From positions 3,720,354-3,784,353 of the forward strand of contig NZ_NIST01000001.1 of the NCBI RefSeq assembly GCF_002335745.1: 64,000 nt of DNA, given 5' to 3'. Numbering within the stretch: position 1 is the first letter of the stretch; every line of letters begins with the position of its first letter. Position numbers and translations under genes: made by a program. Source of the DNA: Evansella halocellulosilytica. Its GTDB lineage: Bacteria > Bacillota > Bacilli > Bacillales > Salisediminibacteriaceae. The notes beneath the pieces were generated by a model. The model saw only the letters and a program-made list of their open reading frames with translations, searched no databases and had not been told where the DNA came from. Of this stretch, positions 35,416 through 44,636 are shown piece by piece.

Positions 35416-35814
35416 TCAATCATTTCTACTGATAGACCTGACAAATAGAATTCCTGCGAACATGACGAGCATCATATTAATGACATTGTTAAACAATAGG
35501 TTGTGACTAAAATTAGTTCCGTAATGATACCAAATCAACCAATAGTAAGACGGCACCATACATAACATGAGTAACAGTAAAGAAGGAACTAAAGTCCATC
35601 GTACTTGAATATTTCCTCTTAGAATTTGAAAAAGTTTCTCCCATTCAATAAACATTCCAAACAAAAAGCCAAAAAGACTCATCATCAAATAAGGATATGG
35701 GGTTTGAATACGTTCATCAATTGCTCTTTGAAGGGCTAAGTACGTTTCACCAATGAAATAAAGCAACACAACCATACTAACAAAAACGAAAATATAATAG
35801 ACCTTTTTGATCAT
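35416..35814 (-). CDS. Four-helix membrane protein of unknown function, 132 aa
   Basis: Not recognised. Four hydrophobic segments (about 5-25, 43-60, 73-92 and 105-125) with short loops. The second loop has EWEKLFQILRGN. I start it at the ATG at 35814, which has AAGGAGTG upstream; a longer frame to 35889 overlaps the preceding gene and lacks a site. It is the last of three same-strand genes (hydrolase, acetyltransferase, this) separated by overlaps or tens of bases. Confidence 0.7.
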   Translation of the reverse strand: MIKKVYYIFVFVSMVVLLYFIGETYLALQRAIDERIQTPYPYLMMSLFGFLFGMFIEWEKLFQILRGNIQVRWTLVPSLLLLMLCMVPSYYWLIWYHYGTNFSHNLLFNNVINMMLVMFAGILFVRSISRND

Positions 35815-35836
35815 AGTATCACTCCTTAAACTGTCT

Positions 35837-36673
35837 TCATTTATCTGATGATAGGAAAGGAAATTCGTCACCGACATAGTTGAATACATTTGTAAAACCG
35901 ATATTTTCAGCTATTACGATCGACGGTTTATTATCTTCCATACAATCCCAATATGGAGTGGAGCCATGAGCGAAACATTCTGTCACAAAGCAATGTGCCG
36001 CTTTTTGTGCTAGCTTTCTCCCTTGATGAGCCTCCAGGGTTTCAATGTCAATACTATGTACATTTTCTGCGACGTACACAGACAAACACATACTTACAAT
36101 TCTATTTTGATGAACGATACAATAGCCGATTCCTTTTTGAAAAAAACTGTCTAATGAATCCCAAAATGATAATATTTTCGCTTCGACAAAATCAATATTT
36201 TGAAACATATTACTCCCATCAAAAACTTTGCTTATTTTCAAAACAGTATAAGCTGAATCTATTTTAAGCTCATTTTCTCTGCTATAGTTTGCTACTGATA
36301 ATGTGAAAACTTTTTGGTTCCAGCTTGCGACATTCCGGTGTTTGAACATCATTTCAATTTGTCTATTCCATTTTTTATCGTTTCCAATTCCTTCAAACCA
36401 GGTTAACCCAGCTTGCTTCGCTTCCGGTTCTATCACTCTATTAATAAAGTCATTCAGTTCATGATTAAATATCTCATTTTGTTCATTACCAATAAAGATA
36501 AACCCATCATGACTCCCTAACCAAATAAGCCCTGATTGCGGAGAATCTGTATGATCGACAAAAATACGCCCAGGATTGTTTCCATTTATAATCGCCTTTG
36601 TTTCTATCAACGCTTGTCCCACTATTAAGTGATGACATTTATAAAAATCTTTCTTCTTTAATTCGGAAATCAC
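35837..36673 (-). CDS. GNAT acetyltransferase, ZmaR-like (PF12746 type), 278 aa
   Basis: A two-part acetyltransferase of the kind that includes zwittermicin resistance protein ZmaR. The N-terminal half is the non-catalytic GNAT-like domain. The C-terminal half has IVSMCLSVYVAENVHSIDI, then LEAHQGRKLAQKAAHCFV as the acetyl-CoA loop, and ENIGFTNVFNY. I chose the GTG at 36673 behind GAGAGG, because the longer frame adds 12 residues inside the upstream gene. It overlaps the upstream hydrolase by 35 bases, indicating one operon. A role in resistance is inferred only. Confidence 0.8.
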   Translation of the reverse strand: MISELKKKDFYKCHHLIVGQALIETKAIINGNNPGRIFVDHTDSPQSGLIWLGSHDGFIFIGNEQNEIFNHELNDFINRVIEPEAKQAGLTWFEGIGNDKKWNRQIEMMFKHRNVASWNQKVFTLSVANYSRENELKIDSAYTVLKISKVFDGSNMFQNIDFVEAKILSFWDSLDSFFQKGIGYCIVHQNRIVSMCLSVYVAENVHSIDIETLEAHQGRKLAQKAAHCFVTECFAHGSTPYWDCMEDNKPSIVIAENIGFTNVFNYVGDEFPFLSSDK

Positions 36674-37553
36674 AAAAACCTCTCCTCTCACCACCACTTT
36701 CACACACACTCAATTCATTTAAAAAGCTGTCTAATTCCTTATAAAATAGAGTTGGCTCCTCTAAATAAGGATAATGATTGCTTGCATGGAAAATGACTAA
36801 CTGTGAATTTGGAAGTGATTCATCCATTTCGATCGAATATTCTACAGGACATTGAACATCATATTTCCCGCAAATAATTAATGTTGGTGTAGTGCTCAAA
36901 CTTAACTTTTTTGTAACATCAAAAACCTTCAACTCCCGGTTAAAAAAATGAAGTCGAGATACGCATATGTTCTTACTAATAGGCAGATTGAATAACTTAT
37001 GGTACTTTTCTGGTTCATATAATGAGAGCTTTGTTCTTTCAATCGTGTACCACTTTCTTTGTTCTTCCGATAAGGTTGGATTGGATAAAGTATTCATCAG
37101 CTCCTGCATCCTACGAAAATCTGGATGATCACGATGGTAAATACAATTAGGTGAAAAAGTCGCATATTCTCTTGCAGCTGCTCCTACAATGATAGAAAAG
37201 CTTAACTTATTTGAATAATAAATTCCGTACAAAATGCCTAACATCCCGCCAGTTGAATGGCCTGCGAAGCCCCATTTACGGTATCCTAATGCTTCACGTA
37301 TTGCTTCTAAATCTAAGATCGTTTCCAGCATACTAAGCTGATATGGTTCAAACGCCTTCTCTGATTGACCCGCTTCACGCAAATTTACTAGAAATACTTT
37401 ATGTGCTTTTGTAAACGTTTCTGCAAAATAGTCACCTGTGTGATTAAATTCAGAATAATGATGTGTTACACATATTGGTTCTCCTTTACCTTTCATAAAC
37501 ACTTCAAATTGGCCACGATTAGTCTTGACGATTTTTTTGCTCCACAATGCCAT
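36639..37553 (-). CDS. Alpha/beta hydrolase, proline iminopeptidase/peroxidase-like, 304 aa
   Basis: A serine hydrolase. The nucleophile elbow GHSTGG (about residues 98-103) supplies Ser100. The acid is likely the Asp in ICGKYDVQCP and the His is in FHASNHYPYLE. The oxyanion region reads THHYSEFNHTG, which departs from the usual HG pattern, so the substrate group is uncertain. It heads a three-gene run with a ZmaR-like acetyltransferase and a small membrane protein. The pairing with the acetyltransferase suggests processing or detoxifying a small molecule, which is inference. Confidence 0.82.
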   Translation of the reverse strand: MALWSKKIVKTNRGQFEVFMKGKGEPICVTHHYSEFNHTGDYFAETFTKAHKVFLVNLREAGQSEKAFEPYQLSMLETILDLEAIREALGYRKWGFAGHSTGGMLGILYGIYYSNKLSFSIIVGAAAREYATFSPNCIYHRDHPDFRRMQELMNTLSNPTLSEEQRKWYTIERTKLSLYEPEKYHKLFNLPISKNICVSRLHFFNRELKVFDVTKKLSLSTTPTLIICGKYDVQCPVEYSIEMDESLPNSQLVIFHASNHYPYLEEPTLFYKELDSFLNELSVCESGGERRGFCDFRIKEERFL

Positions 37554-37665
37554 CCTGACAGCCCCTTTTATTATGAAAATAAAAGCCTTGATCGTTGAAT
37601 AATTAACATTGTTAAGTTTCTCTACAATTTTAACATTCTTTTCCTTTTATTTAACTAGTTGAGCG

Positions 37666-37746
37666 TAAACAAATCTTGGCTTGTCGTTAAAGAAGTTCTC
37701 AGTAAGCGAATTGCGCTTTCCTAGAAGCTCTTATGCATTCGTGCAA
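37666..37746 (-). repeat. Dispersed intergenic repeat B, copy 2
   Basis: The reverse complement of this stretch matches 7055-7129 along its whole length, with an extra AAAGCG before the conserved CAATTCGCTTACTG. The two copies are in opposite orientation, 30 kb apart. Confidence 0.75.
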
Positions 37747-37812
37747 TTTTTAATAATGAAAGCCTTAGTTGCTGTTATATGATCATCAATAGGTTTTATA
37801 AATTCGAACAGT

Positions 37813-37850
37813 GTAAAAAAGCGCTCTGCAAATGCAGAAACGCTTTAAAA
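37813..37850 (-). terminator. Terminator after selO
   Basis: On the minus strand AAAGCG, TT, TCTGCA pairs with TGCAGA and CGCTTT, followed by a T run. It begins 12 bases beyond the selO stop. Confidence 0.85.
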
Positions 37851-37861
37851 TATTTATTCAT

Positions 37862-39337
37862 TTATGTCCCACAAAAGGTTCGATAAGGACGATCTGACGG
37901 TTCAGGTAATGTCGTGTACTCTTCCTGTTCTTCAGAATGTGCGTAAGGGTCAGACAATACATTCAGAAGGCGTTCCATGACACGATAATCCCCTTGTTCA
38001 ACAGCAGCATCTAATGCTTCTTCCACTCGATGGTTACGAGGAATAATAGCAGGATTGCTGCTGCGCATTAATTCGTGTGAAGCAGCTTTCGACTCCTGCT
38101 GCCTACTTAACCTCTCCTGCCAACGCTTATACCACTGAGCAAATTCATCAGAACCATTTATAGCTGTATCTTCAGTCTTTTCAAACGTTAGCGCACGGAA
38201 CGTATTCGTAAAATCAGCACTCGATTTTTGCATGACACTTAAGAGGTCGCCAATAAGTGTCTCATCCTCTTGCTCCTCATTGAAAATCCCCAGTTTTGCC
38301 TTCATTCCAGCGAGCCAGTGATTATGATGTAATTTTTTATAACCTGTTACTGCCTCTTGCGCTTGATCAACCGCCTCCTTCTGATCATCATGTAATAGCG
38401 GCAATAATGTTTCAGCAAACCTCGCAAGATTCCATCCGCCAATAATCGGTTGATTTCCATACGCATACCTTCCGTTCATATCAATCGAACTGAATACCGT
38501 TTTCGGATCATAAGTATCCATAAATGCACATGGTCCGTAATCAATCGTTTCTCCACTAATCGTCATATTGTCCGTGTTCATAACCCCATGGATAAACCCA
38601 ACTAGCTGCCATTTCGCAATTAATTCCGCCTGACGCTTAATGACTTCTTTAAGTAAGAAAAGATAACGGTTCGATTCATCTTCAAAACCTGAAAAGTGTC
38701 TTTGTAACGTATAATCTGCCAAAGTCCGGAGATCTTCTTCAGTGCCCCACTTTGATACATATTCAAAGGTTCCTACACGTAGATGGCTTGAAGCGGTTCT
38801 CGTTAAGATTGCCCCGGGCAATTCTGTCTCGCGGATCACGGATTCACCTGTAGTCACAACAGCCAAACTTCGATTCGTTGGAATACCGAGTGCATACATC
38901 GCTTCACTCATGATATATTCACGCAGCATCGGTCCAAGCGACGCACGACCATCACCTCCACGTGAATAAGGTGTTCGTCCAGACCCTTTTAGCTGAATAT
39001 CAATCCGTTTATTTTCGGGAGTTATTTGCTCGCCAAGGAGCATTGCCCTCCCATCTCCAAGCATCGTAAAATGCCCGAACTGATGACCGGCATATGCTTG
39101 AGCAAGAGGCATAGCCCCTTCAGGAATACCATTTCCTGCAAACACTTGTACGCCATTATTGCTTTTTAATTCTTGAATGTTTAACCCTAATGATGTCGCC
39201 AACGATTCATTCAAAAAAATCAATTCCGGCGATTGAACAGGATTTAGCTCCAACGTCTCAAAAAGCATTTCTGGGAGCCGAGCATAACTGTTGTCAAAGT
39301 TCCAGCCCAATTCGATCGTTTCATTCTTTTTTGTCAT
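37862..39337 (-). CDS. selO: Protein adenylyltransferase SelO (YdiU), 491 aa
   Basis: A pseudokinase-fold enzyme that transfers AMP to Ser, Thr or Tyr of target proteins and is linked to redox stress. Visible family motifs are [39 protein letters not shown] with the ATP-site Lys, [12 protein letters not shown], and [20 protein letters not shown]. The C-terminus RTFCGT is the conserved redox tail; the stop is TAA, so no selenocysteine is encoded here, unlike animal SelO. GAAGGAGG precedes the ATG. It is monocistronic. Confidence 0.94.
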   Translation of the reverse strand: MTKKNETIELGWNFDNSYARLPEMLFETLELNPVQSPELIFLNESLATSLGLNIQELKSNNGVQVFAGNGIPEGAMPLAQAYAGHQFGHFTMLGDGRAMLLGEQITPENKRIDIQLKGSGRTPYSRGGDGRASLGPMLREYIMSEAMYALGIPTNRSLAVVTTGESVIRETELPGAILTRTASSHLRVGTFEYVSKWGTEEDLRTLADYTLQRHFSGFEDESNRYLFLLKEVIKRQAELIAKWQLVGFIHGVMNTDNMTISGETIDYGPCAFMDTYDPKTVFSSIDMNGRYAYGNQPIIGGWNLARFAETLLPLLHDDQKEAVDQAQEAVTGYKKLHHNHWLAGMKAKLGIFNEEQEDETLIGDLLSVMQKSSADFTNTFRALTFEKTEDTAINGSDEFAQWYKRWQERLSRQQESKAASHELMRSSNPAIIPRNHRVEEALDAAVEQGDYRVMERLLNVLSDPYAHSEEQEEYTTLPEPSDRPYRTFCGT

Positions 39338-39520
39338 CGTATCCTCCTTCCATTGAAATTCATTATTATGTCAAAATATCATTTACTCATCAAACACTAT
39401 ACGTCATTACTCTAAATTATCTCATAACAACCCTTTTATTGTCTTCTTTTGGTAACGATTTATACTCGTGCTATAACAATTACTCGTTTATTATTTTGTA
39501 GTATTCTTCCTAGTAAGTGA

Positions 39521-40153
39521 CTACATGCTAATTAATCCTTTTTCATTTCTATAATCAACTATGTCTTGTACCGTTATCAATGGAAGCTGATGCTTTTCTG
39601 CATAGACTGATAAATCCTCGCTTCGCGCCATTGTCCCATCTTCATTCATAATCTCGCAAATCATCGAGGCAGGAAATAGACCTGCAATACGTATTAAATC
39701 AATCGAAGCTTCTGTCTGTCCTCTTCTTTCGAATACCCCGTTTGGACGGGCACGCAACGGAAAAATATGTCCTGGCCGGACAAAATCGGATGCTCTTGCT
39801 TTTGGATCAATTAATTTTTGAATCGTAATCGCTCGTTCATATGCAGAAATCCCTGTATGTACACCTTCAATAGCATCTACAGAAACCGTAAACGCCGTTC
39901 GCATTGACTCTTCGTTTTTCTCCACCATCTGAGGGAGACTTAGCTCATTAAGCCGTTCTTCTAGCATCGGTGTACAAATTAACCCACATCCATAACGGGC
40001 AAAAAAGTTAACTTTTTCCCCTGTGACCATCTCTGCTGCCATGACAAGATCCCCTTCGTTTTCACGGCTTTTATCATCCTGGATGATCACAATGCCTCCT
40101 TTTTGAACTTGATTGATTGCCTTTTCTACATTCTTTACTGCTGTTTGAGTCAT
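39521..40153 (-). CDS. ribB: 3,4-dihydroxy-2-butanone 4-phosphate synthase RibB, 210 aa
   Basis: Converts ribulose 5-phosphate to the four-carbon precursor of riboflavin plus formate. Key motifs are DDKSRENEGDLV (acidic metal loop, about 26-37), ARYGCGLICTP, THTG equivalent EGVHTGISAYERA, and RRGQTEASIDL. It has no fused RibA (GTP cyclohydrolase II) domain. An FMN riboswitch lies directly upstream, so it is controlled apart from the main rib operon. GGAGGG precedes the ATG. Confidence 0.95.
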   Translation of the reverse strand: MTQTAVKNVEKAINQVQKGGIVIIQDDKSRENEGDLVMAAEMVTGEKVNFFARYGCGLICTPMLEERLNELSLPQMVEKNEESMRTAFTVSVDAIEGVHTGISAYERAITIQKLIDPKARASDFVRPGHIFPLRARPNGVFERRGQTEASIDLIRIAGLFPASMICEIMNEDGTMARSEDLSVYAEKHQLPLITVQDIVDYRNEKGLISM

Positions 40154-40194
40154 TCAAAAACCCTCCATTAAAGTTTTTGAACTGAATCAACCTA

Positions 40195-40228
40195 AAAGAA
40201 AAGACCCAGATATGATTTCTGGGCTCAA
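40195..40228 (-). terminator. Riboswitch expression-platform terminator
   Basis: On the minus strand GAGCCCAGA pairs with TCTGGGTC, followed by TTTTCTTTT. It lies between the FMN aptamer and the ribB start and would stop transcription when FMN is bound. Confidence 0.75.
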
Positions 40229-40263
40229 GAAATAAACGTTACGACCTTTCATTTTTTTCGTAA

Positions 40264-40412
40264 CGACTATTTCACCTTCTCCCATCCGGACTATACCGTC
40301 GGCCTCAGATTTTCACTGAGTCAGTCGCAGAGGAAACCACTACGAGTCGCGGGCTTAAACAAAAAATTATCACCGCCGGTTGGGACTTTCACCCGACCCC
40401 GAAGGTCGTATT
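40264..40412 (-). promoter_or_regulatory. FMN riboswitch (RFN element) upstream of ribB
   Basis: The minus strand reads the RFN consensus in order: CTTCGGGGTCGGGTGAAAG, CCCAACCGGCGGTGAT, AGCCCGCGAC, GCCGACGGTATAGTCCGGAT and GGGAGAAGG. The terminal stem is closed by GACCTTCGGGG at one end and GAAGGTG at the other. The aptamer is complete and followed by a terminator, so it is a transcriptional off-switch for ribB when FMN is plentiful. Confidence 0.95.
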
Positions 40413-40579
40413 CAATTCTACGAATATTCTAACATATAAAACCTTACAATTGCATATTCTATAATTCACAAAATAAACCTTCAATAATCTATATTTAATA
40501 AATATTAGTGCAACGTTTGACTGTAACTAAAAAAGAGTGAATGTGATTCATCCACTCTCATAAACGCTTCGTTTCTAAT

Positions 40580-41872
40580 CTACTCATTAAATTTAACAAT
40601 ATCAAATTGGTCTGTTAGGAGCATCCAGTTTTGTGGAAATGGAAGTCCGAGTTTCCAATAACTGATCCCTCTCAAGCCTAATTCTTTCATAAGATCAAAT
40701 TTTGCTTGAATGCTTCTCGCGTCTTCAAACCAAACAACATGTTCATTGCCTTCATCATCAACATACTCAAAAAATGGAGCCTGTGATTCTTCGTCAAACT
40801 GAATCGGAACATTCCTTTCAAAAGCTAACTGAATTGCTCGATTCGGGCTCAATGCTTCAGCAAACTCACCTTCCGGTTCATATGGAAGTGTCCAGTCATA
40901 GCCATATAAATTCTGGCCCATCATAATTTTATCTGCTGGCATTTCTGTTAATGCATATTCAAGTACCTCTCTTACCGGGTTAATCGGTGATACGGCCATA
41001 GGAGGCCCGCCGCCATATCCCCATTCATACGTCATAATGACAACGAAATCGACAATTTCTCCGTGTGCTGCATAATCATGAGGTTCATACCATTGTCCTT
41101 CTTGGTCAGGATCTGTTTTAGGTGCTAAAGCTGTTGAGATTAATAAATCTTCTTCTCTTAACCTAGCAGCTGCTTTTCTTAAAAATTCATTATATCGTTC
41201 TCTGTCCTCAACCCTTAAAAACTCAAAATCAAAATGAACATCTCTGTATCCGACTCTGTGTGCTTCTTCAATAATATTTTCAATTAATTGATCTTGAACA
41301 GCTTCATCCGTTAAGATCGCAGCCCCTAACTCATCACTGAACGCTCCCTCTTCAAGGTTCGTCACAACGAGCATAAGTCCCGCATCATTCTGTTCAGCGA
41401 TCGCCGGAAAATCGTTCAAAGGAGGCGGTGTTAACGTTCCATCTCGATTCACTTCATAACTAAATGGAGCAAGATAAGTTAAGTAGGGTGCTCTAGCTCG
41501 TGCTGATTCCTCTAGCTCTTCTGACACAGTATCTCCGATTGGTTCAACATAGGCATTGACTTCTGTTTCTACTTTTGGACGTGGTGGTATATAAAGCCTT
41601 AACCCTGCCTCCAATGGTTCATCTGGTGATATTTGGTTAATTTCTGCAAGTTCTTGAAACGGGATACCAAACTGTTGACTGATCGAGTATAAACTATCAC
41701 CAGGCTGTACCCAATAAAAACTTCCGACAATCGGGATTACAATACTTTGACCTGTTACTAAACGATCAGGGTCCGGAAGCTCGTTTGCAGTTACGATATC
41801 TTCTACCGATGTATTATAGGCATTTGCAATACTAGTTAAAGACTGACCTTCCTGTACAATATGAATCTGCAT
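40580..41872 (-). CDS. sleL: Spore cortex-lytic/germination glycosidase, SleL (YaaH) type, 430 aa
   Basis: Degrades spore cortex peptidoglycan during germination. Two LysM repeats lie at about 2-47 (IHIVQEGQSLTSIAN) and 52-97 (YWVQPGDSLYSIS), followed by a GH18 barrel (about 110-430). The GH18 catalytic segment reads DVHFDFEFL, with Glu as the proton donor. No signal peptide is present, as in SleL homologues. The length equals that of Bacillus SleL. The ATG at 41872 has GGAGGG eight bases upstream. The frame to 42004 lacks a site. Confidence 0.92.
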   Translation of the reverse strand: MQIHIVQEGQSLTSIANAYNTSVEDIVTANELPDPDRLVTGQSIVIPIVGSFYWVQPGDSLYSISQQFGIPFQELAEINQISPDEPLEAGLRLYIPPRPKVETEVNAYVEPIGDTVSEELEESARARAPYLTYLAPFSYEVNRDGTLTPPPLNDFPAIAEQNDAGLMLVVTNLEEGAFSDELGAAILTDEAVQDQLIENIIEEAHRVGYRDVHFDFEFLRVEDRERYNEFLRKAAARLREEDLLISTALAPKTDPDQEGQWYEPHDYAAHGEIVDFVVIMTYEWGYGGGPPMAVSPINPVREVLEYALTEMPADKIMMGQNLYGYDWTLPYEPEGEFAEALSPNRAIQLAFERNVPIQFDEESQAPFFEYVDDEGNEHVVWFEDARSIQAKFDLMKELGLRGISYWKLGLPFPQNWMLLTDQFDIVKFNE

Positions 41873-42086
41873 CTTCTCATCCCTCCTGCAAATTTCCATC
41901 GTTTTATCGTACGCAAGGCAAGAATGTCCGATGATAGAAAATTTACAAATTCGATCATTGATTCTATTGAACGACAATTTATTGTATAATGACGATGGAC
42001 TCACTTGAGTTTATAGAGGGTTATCTCTCCCTTGCAAATATGACTCATGCGAGGATGATTTCTGACACATATTAGAGGAGAAATAA

Positions 42087-42752
42087 ATGATGATGCGAAA
42101 ATCTCTCGTTTTACTACTGATGGTTTTTATTGTTAGTTTTATATATATTTATCATGAATCCTTTTTACATTGGATCCAACATAATGAGCGTGATCATTTA
42201 TTTTTAACGACGGTGATTGCAACATTGATGTCTTTATTTCCTGTTATCCCATACCCAATCGTCGGTGGTGTTATCGGTGCAGCCTACGGTCCGGCACTAG
42301 GGGCGTTCGTCATATGGATGGGTTCAACCTTTGCCTCGATGATCTTTTTTGCAATGGTTCGATACGGCGGCTTTCATAAATGGGGAACTAAAATTCTCCT
42401 TAAATATTCAGCAACGAAAAAAGTGACCTTATTGTTTGAGAGAAATGCATTCATGTCTATTACCATACTGAGAATGATTCCTGTTATTCCTTCAATATTA
42501 ATCAACGCATATGCAGCTCTTAGTCGAGTAGGGTTTGTTCGTTACTCTGTCGCTTCAGGATTAGGGAAAGTGCCTGCAATGACATTATTTGCATTAGTCG
42601 GACATACGATTGTGACAAATCCAATTGAGCTTCTATACATGATCATTATTTATAGTATTTTCCTAGCGATTGTCTATACAGGGTACCGATTATGGACGAA
42701 AAAAATAGAGCAAGAGCATCGAATACAAGAAAAGCAGCCATCTGAAATATAA
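42087..42752 (+). CDS. TVP38/TMEM64 (VTT domain) membrane protein, 221 aa
   Basis: A multi-pass membrane protein of the DedA/TVP38 family. The core is visible as [21 protein letters not shown] (cited by PIVGGVIG and LGAFVIW) and [20 protein letters not shown], with about five helices. GAGGAG precedes a run of three ATGs at 42087. It diverges from sleL. The second member of the family in this window is at 20098. Confidence 0.83.
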   Translation: MMMRKSLVLLLMVFIVSFIYIYHESFLHWIQHNERDHLFLTTVIATLMSLFPVIPYPIVGGVIGAAYGPALGAFVIWMGSTFASMIFFAMVRYGGFHKWGTKILLKYSATKKVTLLFERNAFMSITILRMIPVIPSILINAYAALSRVGFVRYSVASGLGKVPAMTLFALVGHTIVTNPIELLYMIIIYSIFLAIVYTGYRLWTKKIEQEHRIQEKQPSEI

Positions 42753-42770
42753 AATGTGGCTGCTTTTTTA
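42731..42770 (+). terminator. Terminator overlapping the VTT gene end
   Basis: AAAGCAGCCA (42731-42740) pairs with TGGCTGCTTT (42757-42766), followed by T residues. It straddles the stop codon. Confidence 0.8.
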
Positions 42771-42790
42771 TTATACATGCCATTCATCAT

Positions 42791-43288
42791 TTATATAATT
42801 CGTATCCAAGTCGTAACCTTATAGATTATTGCACCGATAAACGCACCTAAAGTATTTAAGATAACATCATCAATATTTGCTACACGGTATGTAAAAATAA
42901 ATTGGTTTACTTCGATGAAAATAGAAATAAACATACCTGTTATCGTAACGAAGACGATTGACACAGCTTTCTTTTTCTTTTTGAAATAATCCAAAAACAA
43001 CGGAAATAGCAGGCCGAATGGAACGAATAATAAAATGTTTCCGCCTAATATTCTGATAGGATCTTTCATATCCGGACTAAACGTATAAATTCTATATATA
43101 CTAAAAAATGGTGATAAATTATAATTTCTTCCCCCAGGACCTGCATCTCCAAGTGATGCGCCATAGTTCCAAGCAAATAACGTTACATAAAAGAGCATAA
43201 GTAAATAAATAAAAAACATCCAGTTTAAAAATTTTGATCGCTTTTTTTTCGTATTCTTTTCCTCTTGTTTACCCAACGATGTTGACAC
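42791..43288 (-). CDS. VanZ-family membrane protein, 165 aa
   Basis: A four-helix membrane protein of the VanZ family, with NLSPFFSIYRI after helix 1, then LGGNILLFVPFGLLFPLF, a Lys-rich loop (YFKKKKKAVS), EVNQFIFTYRVANIDDVILNTLGAFIG. Some family members affect teicoplanin tolerance; this does not imply resistance here. The GTG start at 43288 has only a weak ribosome site. The first 20 residues are basic and cytoplasmic. Confidence 0.85.
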   Translation of the reverse strand: MSTSLGKQEEKNTKKKRSKFLNWMFFIYLLMLFYVTLFAWNYGASLGDAGPGGRNYNLSPFFSIYRIYTFSPDMKDPIRILGGNILLFVPFGLLFPLFLDYFKKKKKAVSIVFVTITGMFISIFIEVNQFIFTYRVANIDDVILNTLGAFIGAIIYKVTTWIRII

Positions 43289-43432
43289 CCCAAATCTATT
43301 AACCCAAATATATAATTCTTATTATCTTATGCCGAATAAAGAATCGCAAGAATATATAATAAAAACATTAATTTTACATTAGGAATTCGAGGGTATTCTA
43401 GTATCGATAGCTTTTTTGTCATTCTTCACCAT

Positions 43433-43466
43433 AAAAAAGACATTTACAGAACGTAAATGTCTAGTG
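43433..43466 (-). terminator. Terminator at the end of sspN
   Basis: AGACATTTAC pairs with GTAAATGTCT around AGAAC. On the minus strand the stop codon is within the stem and a run of six T residues follows. Confidence 0.85.
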
Positions 43467-43604
43467 TTTCCCTTTAGGTGGAATATAATCAGGATTTTCA
43501 TTATCCTTCATATTCATTTGTTTTCCTTTGTTTGAATCACTTTTTCTCGGTTGAGTTCCTAAATGATTCGGTCTAAATTTATCAAAGCTATGCTTGCCAG
43601 CCAT
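43461..43604 (-). CDS. sspN: Small acid-soluble spore protein N, 47 aa
   Basis: A minor forespore protein. The sequence FDKFRPNHLGTQPRKS, then SNKGKQMNMKDNENP matches the SspN core (PNHIGTQ and NKGKQM). The ATG at 43604 has GGAGGGGG six bases upstream. A terminator overlaps the stop. In B. subtilis sspN is next to tlp; here it is near the aconitase cluster instead. Confidence 0.88.
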   Translation of the reverse strand: MAGKHSFDKFRPNHLGTQPRKSDSNKGKQMNMKDNENPDYIPPKGKH

Positions 43605-43676
43605 TGTTCCCCCTCCTTCCATACACTTAATATGTCCGATATTGGAGGCACTATACTAAGTATAGGAAGGTTTGAG

Positions 43677-43811
43677 TTAAGAATATAATCGATCTACATG
43701 ACGCTTTTCCAGCTTTAATTCAATCTTCTCAATTTCTTTCGGATCTTTTAATAATGCTTGTTTATTTTCTTGGAATAGTTCCTCAAATCTTACTTTTTTC
43801 TTTTTTCTCAT
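43677..43811 (-). CDS. FbpB-family small basic protein, 44 aa
   Basis: The sequence MRKKKKVRFEELFQENKQALL then EIEKIELKLEKRHVDR matches the pattern of FbpB-family small basic proteins, some of which act with Fur-controlled small RNA in iron sparing. GAGGTG precedes the ATG. I see no convincing Fur box in the 65 bp upstream, so iron control is unproven here. Confidence 0.7.
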   Translation of the reverse strand: MRKKKKVRFEELFQENKQALLKDPKEIEKIELKLEKRHVDRLYS

Positions 43812-43879
43812 CTTTTTCACCTCAACACTGTTTGTTACCATCTATTTCCACAATCTGAACCATTCATACATATATAGAA

Positions 43880-44608
43880 CTAATTAGCACCTTCCTCAGA
43901 CATTTTCTGACTTATATAGATCGTCCCAGCTTCATCAGCTGTCATTAAAAATACGTCCTCAGGTGATTCAAAACCGTGTACCAATAATGTTTCACGTAAC
44001 CAGTCTAAGTTACCAACTTTCTTCAAATTCGCATGGATAATGTGACCGTCCTGGATAATAACAGAAGGGTAACCTTTAGACATAGGAGTTAAATTGAGGT
44101 CATTCGGTGTTGCACTATCATACATAGATTTTTTAATGACACTAACCTGGCCGTTTGATTCTAATATTGCATAATCGACTTCGGTAAGATCGATCGCACT
44201 ATTGAGCCTTAAATCCATTAACAAAGATTCAACAGTTAATTTTACTTTTGCCATCTCTTTATGATTGATTTTGCCTTTTTCAATTAAAATAATCGGTTCA
44301 TCCTCAATGACTCGTCGAAACCTAGGTAACTTCAAAGAAATATAGGATAAAAATAGATGAAAGCCACCTATTAGAGACGCGGCTGCTAAAGGGCCGCCAA
44401 GAGACATCTCCCCGTCAGACAACGGTTCACCTACAACATCACCAATGATCACCCCGAATATAAAATCTATCGGATTAATCGAAGTCATGGAGCGTTGACC
44501 TAATACTTTAATCAGGATAAAAACATAAATATAAACAATCGTTGCTCTGATTATGTATCCATAAACAGGTAAATCTTGAGCACCCTGCCAGAAATCTAAA
44601 TCAAGCAT
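43880..44608 (-). CDS. DUF421 (YetF/YcaP-like) membrane protein, 242 aa
   Basis: Three N-terminal helices (about 15-80) carry the family motif FILIKVLGQRSMTSINPIDFIFGVIIGD (cited by KVLGQRSMTSINP and DFIFGVIIGD). A cytoplasmic domain with EPIILIEKGKI, ESLLMDLR, and EVDYAILESNGQVSVIKK follows. Function is not established, though spore-germination roles are suggested for some members. The ATG at 44608 is chosen behind TAGGTG. Confidence 0.87.
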   Translation of the reverse strand: MLDLDFWQGAQDLPVYGYIIRATIVYIYVFILIKVLGQRSMTSINPIDFIFGVIIGDVVGEPLSDGEMSLGGPLAAASLIGGFHLFLSYISLKLPRFRRVIEDEPIILIEKGKINHKEMAKVKLTVESLLMDLRLNSAIDLTEVDYAILESNGQVSVIKKSMYDSATPNDLNLTPMSKGYPSVIIQDGHIIHANLKKVGNLDWLRETLLVHGFESPEDVFLMTADEAGTIYISQKMSEEGAN

Positions 44609-44636
44609 CCATGTCACCTACTTACCTTTTAAGCCG

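Larger units (their letters stand above)
37554..37861. other. Intergenic region with repeat B copy 2 and a terminator
   Basis: 308 bp. It contains the repeat at 37666-37746 and the terminator at 37813-37850. Nothing else is seen. Confidence 0.6.

Noticed and set aside
37862-39337. SelO as a third selenoprotein
   Set aside because: Animal SelO carries Sec near its C-terminus, but this gene ends RTFCGT with TAA, so it is an ordinary Cys protein.
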